From assembly GCA_020860565.1 (NCBI GenBank), contig JAJBUA010000056.1, forward strand, positions 1 through 62,473: a DNA stretch of 62,473 bases. The letters run 5' to 3'. The DNA is from Clostridiales bacterium (lineage in GTDB: Bacteria; Bacillota; Clostridia; Lachnospirales; Lachnospiraceae). A program made the position numbers and the translations under genes. Below the pieces are notes generated by a model that saw only the letters and a program-made list of their open reading frames with translations, was not told the origin of the DNA and ran no database searches. This document shows positions 54,030-62,473 of this stretch, one piece after another (positions within the stretch are counted from its first letter, which is position 1; each line of letters begins with the position of its first letter).

Positions 54030-55721
54030 TTATAACTTAAACGAGCTCTTCAATGATACGATCCGGTTAAAGACCGGCGCGCCCTCCCTGCTGTCCTTGC
54101 AGTCCACGCAGAAATATCCGTTGCGCATAAACTGGAAACTGTCGTAAGCTTTTGCCCTGGCCAGCTCCGGTTCCACATAACAGTTTTTCAGAACTGTGAG
54201 TGAATTGGGATTGAGATTCAGTGTCCCATCCGCGTTCAGCTTGCCCTTTTCCTCGTCGACGATATTTTCATACAGGCGGCATTCGACCTTCGTAGCTTCT
54301 GCGGCATATACCCAGTGGATGGTGCCCTTTACCTTACGCCCGGTAAATCCTGAACCGGACTTCGTCTCCGGATCATAGGTTGCGTGTACAACGGTCACAT
54401 TGCCGTCCGCGTCCTTTTCGCACCCGGTGCATTTCACAAAATATGCCCCCATCAGGCGCACCTCGTTCCCCGGGAAGAGACGGAAATATCTGCGCGGCGG
54501 ATTCTCCATAAAATCGTCTCTCTCGATATACAGCTCTCTGCCGAAAACGACCTGACGGGAACCCAGCTCCTCATTTTCCAGATTATTCGGAATCTCCAGA
54601 ACCTCTGTCTGTCCCTCCGGGTAATTGTCGATCACCAGCCGGATCGGATTTAAAACAGCCATCAGACGCGGTTTCTTTAATTTCAGATCCTCGCGGATAC
54701 AATATTCCAGCATCGCATAGTCCACGGAACTGTCTGCTTTCGCAACGCCGACCAGATCGACAAATCTGCGGATGGATTCCGGTGTATAGCCGCGCCGGCG
54801 CAGACCGGCGATCGATACCAGCCGCGGATCGTCCCATCCGTCCACGATGCCGTCCTCGACCAGCTTTTTGATATAGCGTTTCCCGGTCACGACATTGGTC
54901 AGATAAAGCTTCGCGAATTCAATCTGACGCGGCGGATTTGCAAATTCGCATTCCCGCACCACCCAGTCATATAACGGGCGATGATCTTCAAATTCCAGCG
55001 TACAGATTGAATGTGTGATATGCTCGATCGCGTCCTCGATCGGATGTGCAAAATCATACATCGGATAAATGCACCACTTGTCACCGGTATTGTGATGGCT
55101 CATATGCGCCACACGGTAAATTACCGGATCTCTCATATTGATATTGGGGGAAGCCATGTCAATCTTCGCGCGGAGCACCTTCTCACCGTCCGCGTACTTC
55201 CCTTCTTTCATCTCCTCAAACAGCCGAAGATTTTCCTCAATCGAACGATTGCGGTAAGGGCTTTCTTTCCCCGGCGTCGTAAAATCTCCGCGGTACTCCT
55301 TAATCTCATCCGCACTCAGATCGCAGACAAATGCCTTGCCCTTTTTGATGAGCAGCACCGCGCATTCATACATCTGCTGAAAATAATTTGACGCAAAAAA
55401 CAGCCGGTCTTCAAAATCTGCCCCCAGCCACTGGACATCCGCCTTGATTGACTCGACAAATTCAATCTTTTCCTTTGTGGGGTTGGTATCATCAAAACGC
55501 ATATTGAACTTACCACCATATTCCTGAGCCAATCCGTAGTTTAACAGAATCGACTTGGCATGTCCGATATGCAGATATCCATTCGGCTCCGGCGGGAAAC
55601 GCGTCTGTACGTGATCATACACACCTTCCGCCAGATCCTTATCAATCTCCATTTCAATAAAATTTCGAGAAACTGTTTTCTTTTCTTCCGATTTGTCCAC
55701 GACAGCCGTATCCTTTTCCAT
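54030..55721 (-). CDS. glnS: Glutaminyl-tRNA synthetase
   Basis: 563 residues. Class I signature [19 protein letters not shown] near residue 50 (HIGH motif), [10 protein letters not shown] near 78, and [37 protein letters not shown] near 250-285, where TGKR stands in place of the usual MSKR of the second motif. The C-terminal anticodon-binding barrels follow ([30 protein letters not shown]). It attaches Gln to tRNA-Gln. AAAGGAG precedes ATG 55721. The tRNA-Thr gene lies just upstream with its own terminator. Confidence 0.95.
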   Translation of the reverse strand: MEKDTAVVDKSEEKKTVSRNFIEMEIDKDLAEGVYDHVQTRFPPEPNGYLHIGHAKSILLNYGLAQEYGGKFNMRFDDTNPTKEKIEFVESIKADVQWLGADFEDRLFFASNYFQQMYECAVLLIKKGKAFVCDLSADEIKEYRGDFTTPGKESPYRNRSIEENLRLFEEMKEGKYADGEKVLRAKIDMASPNINMRDPVIYRVAHMSHHNTGDKWCIYPMYDFAHPIEDAIEHITHSICTLEFEDHRPLYDWVVRECEFANPPRQIEFAKLYLTNVVTGKRYIKKLVEDGIVDGWDDPRLVSIAGLRRRGYTPESIRRFVDLVGVAKADSSVDYAMLEYCIREDLKLKKPRLMAVLNPIRLVIDNYPEGQTEVLEIPNNLENEELGSRQVVFGRELYIERDDFMENPPRRYFRLFPGNEVRLMGAYFVKCTGCEKDADGNVTVVHATYDPETKSGSGFTGRKVKGTIHWVYAAEATKVECRLYENIVDEEKGKLNADGTLNLNPNSLTVLKNCYVEPELARAKAYDSFQFMRNGYFCVDCKDSREGAPVFNRIVSLKSSFKL

Positions 55722-55756
55722 GGCTTTATCTCCTTTTCCGATAAAATTATGAAATG

Positions 55757-55790
55757 AAAAAGGGAAAGTCTAAATGACTTTCCCCTTTGA
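55757..55790 (-). terminator. Terminator after tRNA-Thr
   Basis: On the minus strand AAAGGGGAAAGTC-ATTTA-GACTTTCCCTTT followed by TTCATTTC; 12 base pairs with one unpaired G. Confidence 0.85.
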
Positions 55791-55793
55791 ACG

Positions 55794-55866
55794 AGCTGCT
55801 GACGAGAATCGAACTCGTGACCTCCACATTACCAATGTGACGCTCTACCGACTGAGCCACAGCAGC
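55794..55866 (-). tRNA. tRNA-Thr (anticodon GGT)
   Basis: 73 nt on the minus strand: acceptor GCTGCTG/CAGCAGC, D-stem GCTC/GAGC, anticodon stem TCACA/TGTGG with loop TTGGTAA giving anticodon GGT, and T-arm with GTTCGATTC. CCA is not encoded. Confidence 0.96.
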
Positions 55867-56003
55867 TTAGTCTTTCAGACGACTCATTTATACTATCATG
55901 ATGAATTTATTTTGTCAACGGATTTTTACAGTTTTTCCTCTGGTTTTTTTGCACAGGTTTTGTTTTCTCTCATAAAGTAAATTAAAAACCCATGAGGTAC
56001 TCT

Positions 56004-56960
56004 ATGGCTGACAATAACATGCATTACAACAGGATCTACTCCCAGACTCCGGCTACCACGGCAGGAGGTCCGGTCCCGGGAACCGGTTTCAATCCGCCGG
56101 TTCCGGATGCCCCTGGCTCTGACAGGCCCGGTTCCAATCCGCCGCCTTCCGGCTCTCCGGGTTCTGACAAACCCGAAAATCCGGCTCCGCCGCAGGATCA
56201 GAAACCCCCGACGCCATCCCAGCCACCGCAGCTTCCTGGTGCTCCCGACACTCCTTCGCGACCGTGGATGCCGCCTTATTCAGCCGCGCCCATCTATCCT
56301 GTCACTCCAACGCAAAATTACGGTCAGGTCCGCTTCCTGAATGCGTCAACCGGGTCTTTTCCTGTCAATGTGTCCATTGATGGAAGTTCCTACTTTTCCG
56401 GTTCCGGATTTGCTTCTCTGTCGGCGTACGACTGGATCAGCGACGGGTTTCACACCGTGACTGTCCGCAGCGCTTCCGGTCTGCGCTCCATCCTGCTCCA
56501 GCAGACCTTTCCTTTCCTGGCAGGGCAGAAGGTAACCCTGGTTCTGACCGACGCGACTGACGGCAGTCTGGATCTGATCCGCATCGTTGATACCGGATGC
56601 AGCAACCTGCCGTCCAACTCCGCCTGCTTCCGTTTTGCCAATATGACATGGCCGGGGTCCAATCTGGATCTGATGCTCGGAAATGAAACCGTTTTCCGCA
56701 ACATCAGTTACCAGTCCGTTTCTTCCTATAAACAGGCAATCGCAGGCAACTACCAGTTTACGGTCGTTGCTGCTGCCGGCTACGCATTCATCCGCGAACT
56801 GCCACTGATCATTCTGGGCGCCGAAGGCATTTCGATCACTGCTCATGAGTCGCTCCTTGTTTTCTCCGCGGCGATTGCCGCCGGAAACGATTACACGGCC
56901 TATCTGATCGGCAACACCTGGTCGAGCGCAGGCCTGCAGGTGCTTCTCGCGCAAGACTGA
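56004..56960 (+). CDS. DUF4397-like protein with Pro/Gly-rich N-terminal region
   Basis: 318 residues from ATG 56004 (GAGG six bases upstream). Residues ~20-110 are low-complexity Pro/Gly/Ser/Asp (VPGTGFNPPVPDAPGSDRPG..). Then a DUF4397-like fold: GQVRFLNASTGSFPVNVSIDG near residue 112, LSAYDWISDGFHTVTVRS, and a second, similar half (SACFRFANMTWPGSNLDLMLGNETVFRNISY). There is no signal peptide, so it may be cytoplasmic or spore/surface-associated. Flanked by oppositely oriented genes; function unknown. Confidence 0.75.
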   Translation: MADNNMHYNRIYSQTPATTAGGPVPGTGFNPPVPDAPGSDRPGSNPPPSGSPGSDKPENPAPPQDQKPPTPSQPPQLPGAPDTPSRPWMPPYSAAPIYPVTPTQNYGQVRFLNASTGSFPVNVSIDGSSYFSGSGFASLSAYDWISDGFHTVTVRSASGLRSILLQQTFPFLAGQKVTLVLTDATDGSLDLIRIVDTGCSNLPSNSACFRFANMTWPGSNLDLMLGNETVFRNISYQSVSSYKQAIAGNYQFTVVAAAGYAFIRELPLIILGAEGISITAHESLLVFSAAIAAGNDYTAYLIGNTWSSAGLQVLLAQD

Positions 56961-56995
56961 CTGAGAACGGTTAAATCCGACTGCGCATACAGATG

Positions 56996-57940
56996 CTACA
57001 GTTCCTCATAATTCTCTCGTAAAACCGTACAGGACACCGCAAACCGCTCAAGCTCTTTTTCATCCAGCCTGAGCTCCACAATGCGTTTTACTCCATCCTT
57101 ACTGATAATGCAGGGAACGCCGATAAAAACATCGTTTTGACCATATTCGCCACGCAGCCGTGCGGATACGGTCAAAACACTGTTTTCCCCTCCCAGAATT
57201 GCCTTTGAGATGCGCGTCATCGCCATGCCGATGCCATAATAAGTCGCATGCTTTGCTTCAATAATCTTATAAGCGGCACCTTTGACCTCTGCTTCAATCG
57301 CCTCCAGCCGCTCCATCTCTTCCGTGTGATCACAGATATTCAGAATATCACAGATGGGCCGGGTTCCCAGCATCGCCTGACTCCACGGCACAAATTCACT
57401 GTCGCCATGTTCTCCCATGACATAAGCATGAATATTGCGCGGATCGACATCCATATAATCGCCCAGCAGATATCGCAGCCGCGCAGAATCCAGCGCCGTT
57501 CCCGTGCCGATCACACGGCTGGCGTTAAATCCGGACAGGTCATACGTGATACGCGTCATGAGATCCACCGGGTTCGTCGCCACCAGAAAAATCCCGTTAA
57601 ATCCCGACTCCGTCACCGGAATGATGATCGACTGGAAAACCTGCCGGTTCCGTTTTAACAGATCCAGTCTGGACTCCCCTGGCTTCTGCGCCGCCCCCGC
57701 GCAGACCGCCACAATATCTGCGTCTTTGCAGTCTTTGTAATCTCCCGCGTAAATTTTCATATTGGTCGGAGAAAAGGCAAGGCCATGATTCAGATCCATA
57801 GCCTCGCCTTCCGCTCTTTTCCGGTCAATATCGATCAGCACCAGTTCGTCAAATACACTCTGGTTCAGCATGCTGTAAGCATAGCTCATTCCCACCATAC
57901 CGGCGCCAATCAGGACAACCTTTCTATTATCGCTCCTCAT
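56996..57940 (-). CDS. ldh: L-lactate dehydrogenase
   Basis: 314 residues from ATG 57940 (GGAGGG 11 bases upstream; ATG 57973 precedes that site). NAD-binding GAGMVGMSYAYSML near residue 11, the substrate loop CAGAAQKPGESRLDLLKRN with Gln at the position that marks lactate over malate, VATNPVDLMT, GTGTALDSARLRYLL and active-site GEHGDSEFVPWS. It reduces pyruvate to lactate, re-oxidising NADH in fermentation. Single gene with a hairpin region upstream. Confidence 0.95.
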   Translation of the reverse strand: MRSDNRKVVLIGAGMVGMSYAYSMLNQSVFDELVLIDIDRKRAEGEAMDLNHGLAFSPTNMKIYAGDYKDCKDADIVAVCAGAAQKPGESRLDLLKRNRQVFQSIIIPVTESGFNGIFLVATNPVDLMTRITYDLSGFNASRVIGTGTALDSARLRYLLGDYMDVDPRNIHAYVMGEHGDSEFVPWSQAMLGTRPICDILNICDHTEEMERLEAIEAEVKGAAYKIIEAKHATYYGIGMAMTRISKAILGGENSVLTVSARLRGEYGQNDVFIGVPCIISKDGVKRIVELRLDEKELERFAVSCTVLRENYEEL

Positions 57941-58027
57941 CGTATCGGTTTCCCTCCTTCTGTTTATGCACACGGACGTATAAGGAAAAGGCTGCTTACG
58001 CAGCCTTGCGTCCGGCGCACTCGTAAA

Positions 58028-58053
58028 TGACTAAAGTCTTTTACGATAATATA
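58028..58053. terminator. Palindrome after rlmB
   Basis: TCGTAAA-T-GACT-AA-AGTC-T-TTTACGA, nearly perfect, just past the rlmB stop. A second structure at 57973-58015 nests GGCTGC-TTAC-GCAGCC inside CGGACG/CGTCCG. Confidence 0.6.
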
Positions 58054-58079
58054 ACCAGAAAAAGAGTTTTTTAACCGCG

Positions 58080-58823
58080 TTACTTTTTTAACCGCTGTCT
58101 CACTATCTCATAGGCGAGAACCCCCGCCGCGACCGACGCGTTCAGCGAATCAATCTCTCCCTTCATCGGAATCGCCGCCGTCATATCACAATTCTCACGG
58201 ACCAGTCTTCCGACTCCGCTTCCCTCACTGCCGATCACCAGTCCGATCGGGCCCGTCAGATCCAGCCGGTACATCTCTTCCCCGCCCATGTCCGCGCAGA
58301 CAAACCACAGGCCGCATTTTTTCAGACTTTCCATCGTGCTTACCAGATTGGTCACTTTCGCCACCGGTGTGTAATTCAGCGCTCCGGCAGACGCCTTGGC
58401 GACCGTTGCCGTCAGGCCCACCGCACGGTTTTTCAGAATAATCACCCCATGCGCTCCAGCCAGATTAGCCGTACGGATGATTGCTCCCAGATTATGCGGA
58501 TCTTCGATCCCGTCCAGCAGAATCACAAATGGCGGTTCGCCCTTTTCCTCCGCATTCTTTAAGATATCCTCGACCTCCGCATACTCATAAGCCGCCGCAT
58601 AAGCGATCACTCCCTGATGTTTCCCTGTCTCGGATATCTGATCCAGCCGTTCCTTTGTCACGCGGCGCACAATCGTGTCGTGCTTTTTTGCCTCCCGCAG
58701 GATCGTCTGCATCGGGCCGTCCTTGCTGTTTTCCTGTATAAAAAGCTTATCGATCGTTTTTCCCGAACGAAATGCTTCCAGAACAGCATTGCGCCCCTCT
58801 ATGGTAAATTCTTCGTATCGCAT
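58080..58823 (-). CDS. rlmB: 23S rRNA (guanosine-2'-O-)-methyltransferase RlmB / TrmH family
   Basis: 247 residues. A small substrate-binding N-domain (IEGRNAVLEAFRSGKTIDKLFI) precedes the SPOUT knot with LLDGIEDPHNLGAIIRTANLAGAHGVI, VIGSEGSGVGRLVRENCDM and IPMKGEIDSLNASVAAGVLAYEIVRQR. It methylates the 2'-O of a 23S rRNA guanosine. Its start overlaps the end of mrnC by 25 bases, forming the cysS-mrnC-rlmB cluster common in Firmicutes. Confidence 0.95.
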   Translation of the reverse strand: MRYEEFTIEGRNAVLEAFRSGKTIDKLFIQENSKDGPMQTILREAKKHDTIVRRVTKERLDQISETGKHQGVIAYAAAYEYAEVEDILKNAEEKGEPPFVILLDGIEDPHNLGAIIRTANLAGAHGVIILKNRAVGLTATVAKASAGALNYTPVAKVTNLVSTMESLKKCGLWFVCADMGGEEMYRLDLTGPIGLVIGSEGSGVGRLVRENCDMTAAIPMKGEIDSLNASVAAGVLAYEIVRQRLKK

Positions 58824-59254
58824 GATAATTCTCCCATCTTTTCCAGACCGTCGTGAAGCAGCCGCAGCAGGCGCTCCGTCTGCCCCGTAAGATACAGATA
58901 TCCCATCAACGCCTCAAGCCCTGTCGCCATCCGGTAATCCGTGATGGTCGCGTGCTTTGCCGCTGTCACCGATTTGGCGTTGCGTCCCCTCTTAAAGATC
59001 ACCGTTTCTTCCTCTGTCAGTTCCTCCATCAGCGCCTTAATCATATCCGCCTGTGCCTTGGCCTGTACCAGGCTGGCAGTCTTTTTATGCATCTTATTGA
59101 CCTGCATACTGCCGTGGTTCATCACCTTCGTGCGGATCAGAAGCTCATAAACCGCGTCGCCGATATACGCCAGAGCAAGCGGCGAATAGCTGTGGACATC
59201 TACCTCCTGAAGTTCGAGCTCCTGCTTCACCCGTTCCCTTAAGCCCGTTTCCAT
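58799..59254 (-). CDS. mrnC: Mini-ribonuclease III
   Basis: 151 residues: an RNase III catalytic domain without a dsRNA-binding domain. Key parts are SPLALAYIGDAVYELLIRTKVM (catalytic Asp) near residue 23, KRGRNAKS near 90 and TGLEALMGYLYLTGQ near 112 (catalytic Glu). It matures 23S rRNA ends in Firmicutes. It overlaps cysS upstream by 16 bases and rlmB downstream by 25, so translation is coupled. Confidence 0.95.
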   Translation of the reverse strand: METGLRERVKQELELQEVDVHSYSPLALAYIGDAVYELLIRTKVMNHGSMQVNKMHKKTASLVQAKAQADMIKALMEELTEEETVIFKRGRNAKSVTAAKHATITDYRMATGLEALMGYLYLTGQTERLLRLLHDGLEKMGELSCDTKNLP

Positions 59255-60648
59255 TTTACACCTTCTCTGGTATCCTCCAGAATGATTCCCATATCCGAAA
59301 GCTGGCTGCGGATCTCGTCGGCACGGGCAAAATTTTTCGCCTTGCGCGCCGCCTGACGCTCCACGATCAGAGCTTCAACCGCGTCCTCAAGCGATTCCAT
59401 CCTGCGCCCGGTAATGATGCCAAGCACATCGCAGAGCTTTTCGACCGTTTCCGTCATATAAGCGACAAATTCCTTCGCATCGGTTCCCGTAAGCGTCGAA
59501 TTGCTCAGTTTTACCAGTTCAAACAGCGCGGCAATCGCGTCAGCGGTATTAAAGTCATCATCCATCGCGGCCTCATACTTCGTAACCAGCGTCTTTACCT
59601 CATCTGCTGCCGCCAGCTCCCGCGCGTTCATCTCCCGGTCCTCAGCGGTCCTGGCCGCATCTTTTAACCGGTCGACCGCCGTAAGGATCCTCTCCAGTCC
59701 GTTTTTTGCCGCTTCCATCAGTTCCGCACTGAAATTCAGCGGACTGCGGTAGTGCGCGCTCAGCATAAAGAACCGCAGAACCTGCAGATCATACTTTTCA
59801 CTGATCTCGCGCACCGTAAAGAAATTACCCAGAGATTTGGACATCTTCCGGTTATCTATATTTAAAAATGCGTTATGCATCCAGTAATTGGCAAAGGTTT
59901 TACCATTCGCCGCTTCAGACTGCGCGATCTCATTTTCATGATGCGGGAAAATCAGATCCTCGCCGCCTGCGTGAATATCAATCTGCTCTCCCAGATACCG
60001 TTTGGACATCACCGAGCACTCAATATGCCAGCCCGGCCGCCCCTCACACCACGGGGAGGACCAGCTCGGTTCTCCCTCTTTCTTCGGCTTCCAGAGAACA
60101 AAATCCGAGGGATTCTCCTTATTCTCCTCACCGGTCACCTTGATTTCCCGAAACCCAGACATCATCTCGTCCAGATTCTTGTGGGACAGCTTTCCGTATT
60201 CCTGGAAAGAGGAAACCCGGAAGTACACCGTACCGTCCTTTGCCACATAGGCATGTCCCTTATCAATCAGCGTGCGGATCATTTCCAGCATACCCGGAAT
60301 CTCCTGAGTTGCTTTGGGGTGGGTTGTCGCCGGCCGCACATTCATCCCCGCCATATCCTTTTTGCATTCCTCAATATAACGCTCCGAAATCACTTCGGAA
60401 TCCACGCCCTCTTCCATGGCCTTTTTAATGATCTTATCATCGACATCGGTAAAGTTCGATACATAATTGACTTCGTAGCCTTTATATTCGAAATAACGGC
60501 GAACGGTGTCAAACACGATCATCGGACGCGCATTTCCGATATGAATATAGTTATAAACGGTGGGACCGCAGACATACATCCGGACCTTCCCCGGTTCCAA
60601 CGGAACAAATTCTTCTTTTCTCTTCGACAAGGTGTTAAATATTTTCAT
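59239..60648 (-). CDS. cysS: Cysteinyl-tRNA synthetase
   Basis: 469 residues with class I motifs: MYVCGPTVYNYIHIGNARPM (HIGH-type) near residue 24, WHIECSVMS near 208, IDIHAGGEDLIFPHHENEIAQSEA (zinc site) near 225 and NRKMSKSLGNFFTV (KMSKS) near 267. It charges tRNA-Cys. First gene of the overlapped cysS-mrnC-rlmB group; ispF lies 33 bases upstream in the same direction, probably the same transcript. Confidence 0.98.
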   Translation of the reverse strand: MKIFNTLSKRKEEFVPLEPGKVRMYVCGPTVYNYIHIGNARPMIVFDTVRRYFEYKGYEVNYVSNFTDVDDKIIKKAMEEGVDSEVISERYIEECKKDMAGMNVRPATTHPKATQEIPGMLEMIRTLIDKGHAYVAKDGTVYFRVSSFQEYGKLSHKNLDEMMSGFREIKVTGEENKENPSDFVLWKPKKEGEPSWSSPWCEGRPGWHIECSVMSKRYLGEQIDIHAGGEDLIFPHHENEIAQSEAANGKTFANYWMHNAFLNIDNRKMSKSLGNFFTVREISEKYDLQVLRFFMLSAHYRSPLNFSAELMEAAKNGLERILTAVDRLKDAARTAEDREMNARELAAADEVKTLVTKYEAAMDDDFNTADAIAALFELVKLSNSTLTGTDAKEFVAYMTETVEKLCDVLGIITGRRMESLEDAVEALIVERQAARKAKNFARADEIRSQLSDMGIILEDTREGVKWKRA

Positions 60649-60681
60649 AACTTTTTTGCCTCCTCTTCTCTGATTTTCCTC

Positions 60682-61224
60682 TTATTTCTGCCCCGCCATC
60701 GGACAGCTGCCGCAGCCTCCGGACATCAGACGATCGTCCGTGCCGTAATCCCGGATATCCATGAGCAGCGCAATCGCCTGTGCGCTGATTCCCTCTCCTG
60801 TCCCGGTAAAACCAAGGCCCTCCTCCGTCGTCGCCTTGACATTTACCTGGCTGACCTCCAGACGCAGCGCCTCCGCGATCATCTCCTTCATCTTCGGGCG
60901 GTACGGCGCCAGCTTTGGCCGCTGGGCAATGATCGTTGCGTCGATATTTTCAATCACATAACCCGTTTCTTCCAGAAGCTCTCCGACCTTTTTTAACAGC
61001 AAAATGCTGGAAATCCCCTTATACTGCGGATCTGTATCAGGAAAATGCTGTCCGATATCTCCCAGAGCGGCCGCTCCCAGCAGCGCGTCCATCACAGCGT
61101 GCAGCAGCACATCCGCATCGGAATGTCCCAGAAGCCCCTTCTCATACGGGATCTTCACTCCACCCAGAATCAGCTCACGGCCCTCCACGAGCCGATGAAC
61201 ATCATATCCCTGTCCGATTCTCAT
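60682..61224 (-). CDS. ispF: 2-C-methyl-D-erythritol 2,4-cyclodiphosphate synthase
   Basis: 180 residues from ATG 61224 (GTGAGG upstream; ATG 61236 is too close to it). Metal ligands are in GQGYDVHRL at the N-terminus and [20 protein letters not shown] near residue 37; [15 protein letters not shown] and [21 protein letters not shown] complete the family pattern. It closes the ring in the MEP route to isoprenoids. A C-terminal extension with Gly/Cys ([13 protein letters not shown]) goes beyond the usual ~158-residue protein and could bind metal. Confidence 0.96.
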   Translation of the reverse strand: MRIGQGYDVHRLVEGRELILGGVKIPYEKGLLGHSDADVLLHAVMDALLGAAALGDIGQHFPDTDPQYKGISSILLLKKVGELLEETGYVIENIDATIIAQRPKLAPYRPKMKEMIAEALRLEVSQVNVKATTEEGLGFTGTGEGISAQAIALLMDIRDYGTDDRLMSGGCGSCPMAGQK

Positions 61225-61272
61225 AATTTTCCTCACTACTGATTTTTATTAATCCAAATATTCCCGGTTCCA

Positions 61273-62196
61273 TCAGACAATCATCCGGATTTTTCTTTCC
61301 CTGCAGCTTATCATGATATCCGTCTGACAGCAACAGCTTTCTCCATCTACATGTACCGGCATCGGCCGGTCCAGATGGATTTTCAATTCCCGGCATCGAT
61401 AGCGTCGGATGCCAACCCTCTTTGATGACTGATTTCTCCATGCATCGGCAATCATCGGCAGAATCATCAGCTTTGACGTCGCATGAATCACCTTTACTTC
61501 CAGCTGATCCTCCCGCGTATCTTCCCGCGCGCGATGCCATAAATTTTTCTTTTCATGCGAATGGGTATAAGCGGAAACCACATAGATCCGGTTTAATTCT
61601 ACTTTCTTTACCCCGTCAAGAACCAGATATCCTTTCACCGGTTCGCTTTTGCAAAGCAGCGCCAGCCCCCGTACCGCATAACTGACACGTCCTGCATACA
61701 GTACGTGTCTGCCGGTGCCCGGTTTTCTGTCCAGCATACTATGATATACGGCCGCATCCAGTCCGATCCCACAGTTCTCTATAAACCGCCTGTGCATGGG
61801 AATATCTTCTCCGTAAGACAAAACGCCATAACCCATCGGCTGATACCTGGGCTTTTCGATTTTTTTGAGACATTGTTTCCAGTTCAGAGGAAGCCTGAGG
61901 CTGCGTGCAAGATAATTACCGATACCGGCCGGGATAAAACCAAGTGTCACCGGAGCGTTGAAGACGAGGCCGTCGATGACCTCATTCATCGTTCCGTCTC
62001 CTCCCACGACTATGATGTTTCGCGAATCAGCTGCAGATTCTGTCAGACACTGTGCGAGAGTCCTGGCGTCACCGCATTTTTCTGTCAGCACAGCCTCATA
62101 CTCAAATCCTGTTTTTTTCAGGCGGCGTTCGATTTTTTTCCACAATTTATACGCACGGCCGCAGCAGGCGTCCGGATTCACGATAAAATAATGCAT
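61273..62196 (-). CDS. Diacylglycerol-kinase-family lipid kinase
   Basis: 307 residues in the YegS/DagK family: N-terminal FIVNPDACCGRAYKLWKKIE, the catalytic glycine loop IIVVGGDGTMNEVIDGLV near residue 82, GFIPAGIGNYLARSL near 107 and a C-terminal lid with VHVDGESC. Such enzymes phosphorylate diacylglycerol or related lipids, recycling lipid left from lipoteichoic acid synthesis. The normal GTGND motif is altered to GIGNY, so activity or substrate may differ. Confidence 0.88.
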   Translation of the reverse strand: MHYFIVNPDACCGRAYKLWKKIERRLKKTGFEYEAVLTEKCGDARTLAQCLTESAADSRNIIVVGGDGTMNEVIDGLVFNAPVTLGFIPAGIGNYLARSLRLPLNWKQCLKKIEKPRYQPMGYGVLSYGEDIPMHRRFIENCGIGLDAAVYHSMLDRKPGTGRHVLYAGRVSYAVRGLALLCKSEPVKGYLVLDGVKKVELNRIYVVSAYTHSHEKKNLWHRAREDTREDQLEVKVIHATSKLMILPMIADAWRNQSSKRVGIRRYRCRELKIHLDRPMPVHVDGESCCCQTDIMISCRERKIRMIV

Positions 62197-62276
62197 GACT
62201 CCTCCATACTTTCAGTCTATCAGAAAGTATAACACAAAAGTCATGAAATACATATAAAAAATCATAAACTGGCAAT

Positions 62277-62313
62277 AAAAAAAACCTGAAAACTTCTGGT
62301 TAAAGTTCTCAGG
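62277..62313 (-). terminator. Terminator of the tRNA-Val/tRNA-Met unit
   Basis: On the minus strand CCTGA-G-AACTT / AAGTT-T-TCAGG with a 7-base loop, followed by eight T. Confidence 0.9.
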
Positions 62314-62323
62314 CTATTCATCA

Positions 62324-62397
62324 TAGCGGAAGGGAGATTTGAACTCTCGACACCACGGGTATGAACCGTGTGCTCTAGCCAACTGAGCTATTCCGCC
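62324..62397 (-). tRNA. tRNA-Met (anticodon CAT)
   Basis: 74 nt on the minus strand: acceptor GGCGGAA/TTCCGCT, D-stem GCTC/GAGC, anticodon stem CACGG/CCGTG with loop TTCATAC (anticodon CAT), T-arm GAGAG..GTTCAAATC. The 1:72 G-U pair and the lack of initiator-type GGG/CCC pairs in the anticodon stem favour an elongator; a lysidine-modified tRNA-Ile with CAT cannot be excluded. Confidence 0.92.
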
Positions 62398-62404
62398 AAA
62401 GATA

Positions 62405-62473
62405 TGGGGCCTACAGGGCTCGAACCTGTGACCCTCTGCTTGTAAGGCAGATGCTCTCCCAGCTGAGCTAAGA
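62405..62473 (-). tRNA. tRNA-Val (anticodon TAC), 5' end cut off by the window
   Basis: On the minus strand: last three acceptor bases TCT, D-stem GCTC/GAGC, anticodon stem TCTGC/GCAGA with loop CTTACAA (anticodon TAC), T-arm ACAGG..GTTCGAGCC, and acceptor 3' strand AGGCCCC. The first four bases lie beyond position 62473. Seven bases separate it from tRNA-Met. Confidence 0.95.

Noticed and set aside
54030-55721. Missing MSKR motif in glutaminyl-tRNA synthetase as loss of function
   Set aside because: The TGKR version lies in an otherwise well conserved context and I believe it is a clade variant of clostridial GlnRS, so I do not call it broken.

Overview
The window looks like a chromosomal segment of an anaerobic gut-type Firmicute, most probably a Lachnospiraceae (Clostridia) member. 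It has a class III (oxygen-sensitive) ribonucleotide reductase, the short clostridial form of ThiC, HrcA/CIRCE-type heat-shock control, consensus sigma-A promoters, many small conserved membrane proteins typical of that family, and moderate GC content. Most genes lie on the minus strand. Family assignments come from reading the translations; no database search was possible.

Layout. 1-7333: a truncated acidic surface protein with cell-wall-binding-like repeats, an M29 aminopeptidase, three small membrane proteins (VanZ family, an unknown, and a 49-residue one), a double GNAT acetyltransferase, a small alarmone synthetase and a MATE exporter. 7513-10699 (+): a thiamine locus, promoter - TPP riboswitch - terminator - thiW - thiD - structured leader - thiC. 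11373-18561: a decayed nitrate/sulfonate/thiamine-precursor-type ABC transporter. Its ATPase gene carries an in-frame stop, and its permease gene is cut in two by a 5.5 kb insertion (12328-17859). The insertion carries a large serine recombinase, a 37-residue SHOCT-like ORF, an AAA-ATPase/PD-(D/E)XK protein and a flavin-oxidoreductase-like/TerD fusion. 18681-28318: envelope and protein-quality genes (LtaS-like sulfatase, metallophosphoesterase, CapA-like lipoprotein, DegV, HtpG, a DUF5721-like protein, a parvulin lipoprotein). 28598-35806: codB, a cytidylate-kinase-like protein, a NhaD-like antiporter broken by an internal deletion, an AI-2E family permease and two aminotransferases. 35922-43200: a polysaccharide polymerase-like protein, ptsI and ptsH, then cdaR(ybbR)-cdaA with two unknown membrane proteins upstream, which together probably form one c-di-AMP operon. 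43478-49634: guaB, nrdD/nrdG with tandem NrdR boxes, a compact NifX-like/superoxide-reductase overlap and a small membrane protein. 49638-62473: groES-groEL behind CIRCE, an acidic protein, a MocR regulator, glnS, tRNA-Thr, a DUF4397 protein, ldh, rlmB-mrnC-cysS-ispF, a lipid kinase, tRNA-Met and a partial tRNA-Val.

The most notable item is the 12328-17859 element. Joining the flanks at a shared AA dinucleotide restores an uninterrupted permease reading frame of the expected length. Joining the element ends at the same dinucleotide gives an imperfect palindrome, as expected for the attP of a serine integrase. The insertion boundaries can therefore be placed to within two bases. Other items worth attention are a dispersed family of GAGCAGGAG/CTCCTGCTC palindromes, a three-hairpin leader before thiC, CIRCE control of htpG, and three independently damaged genes.
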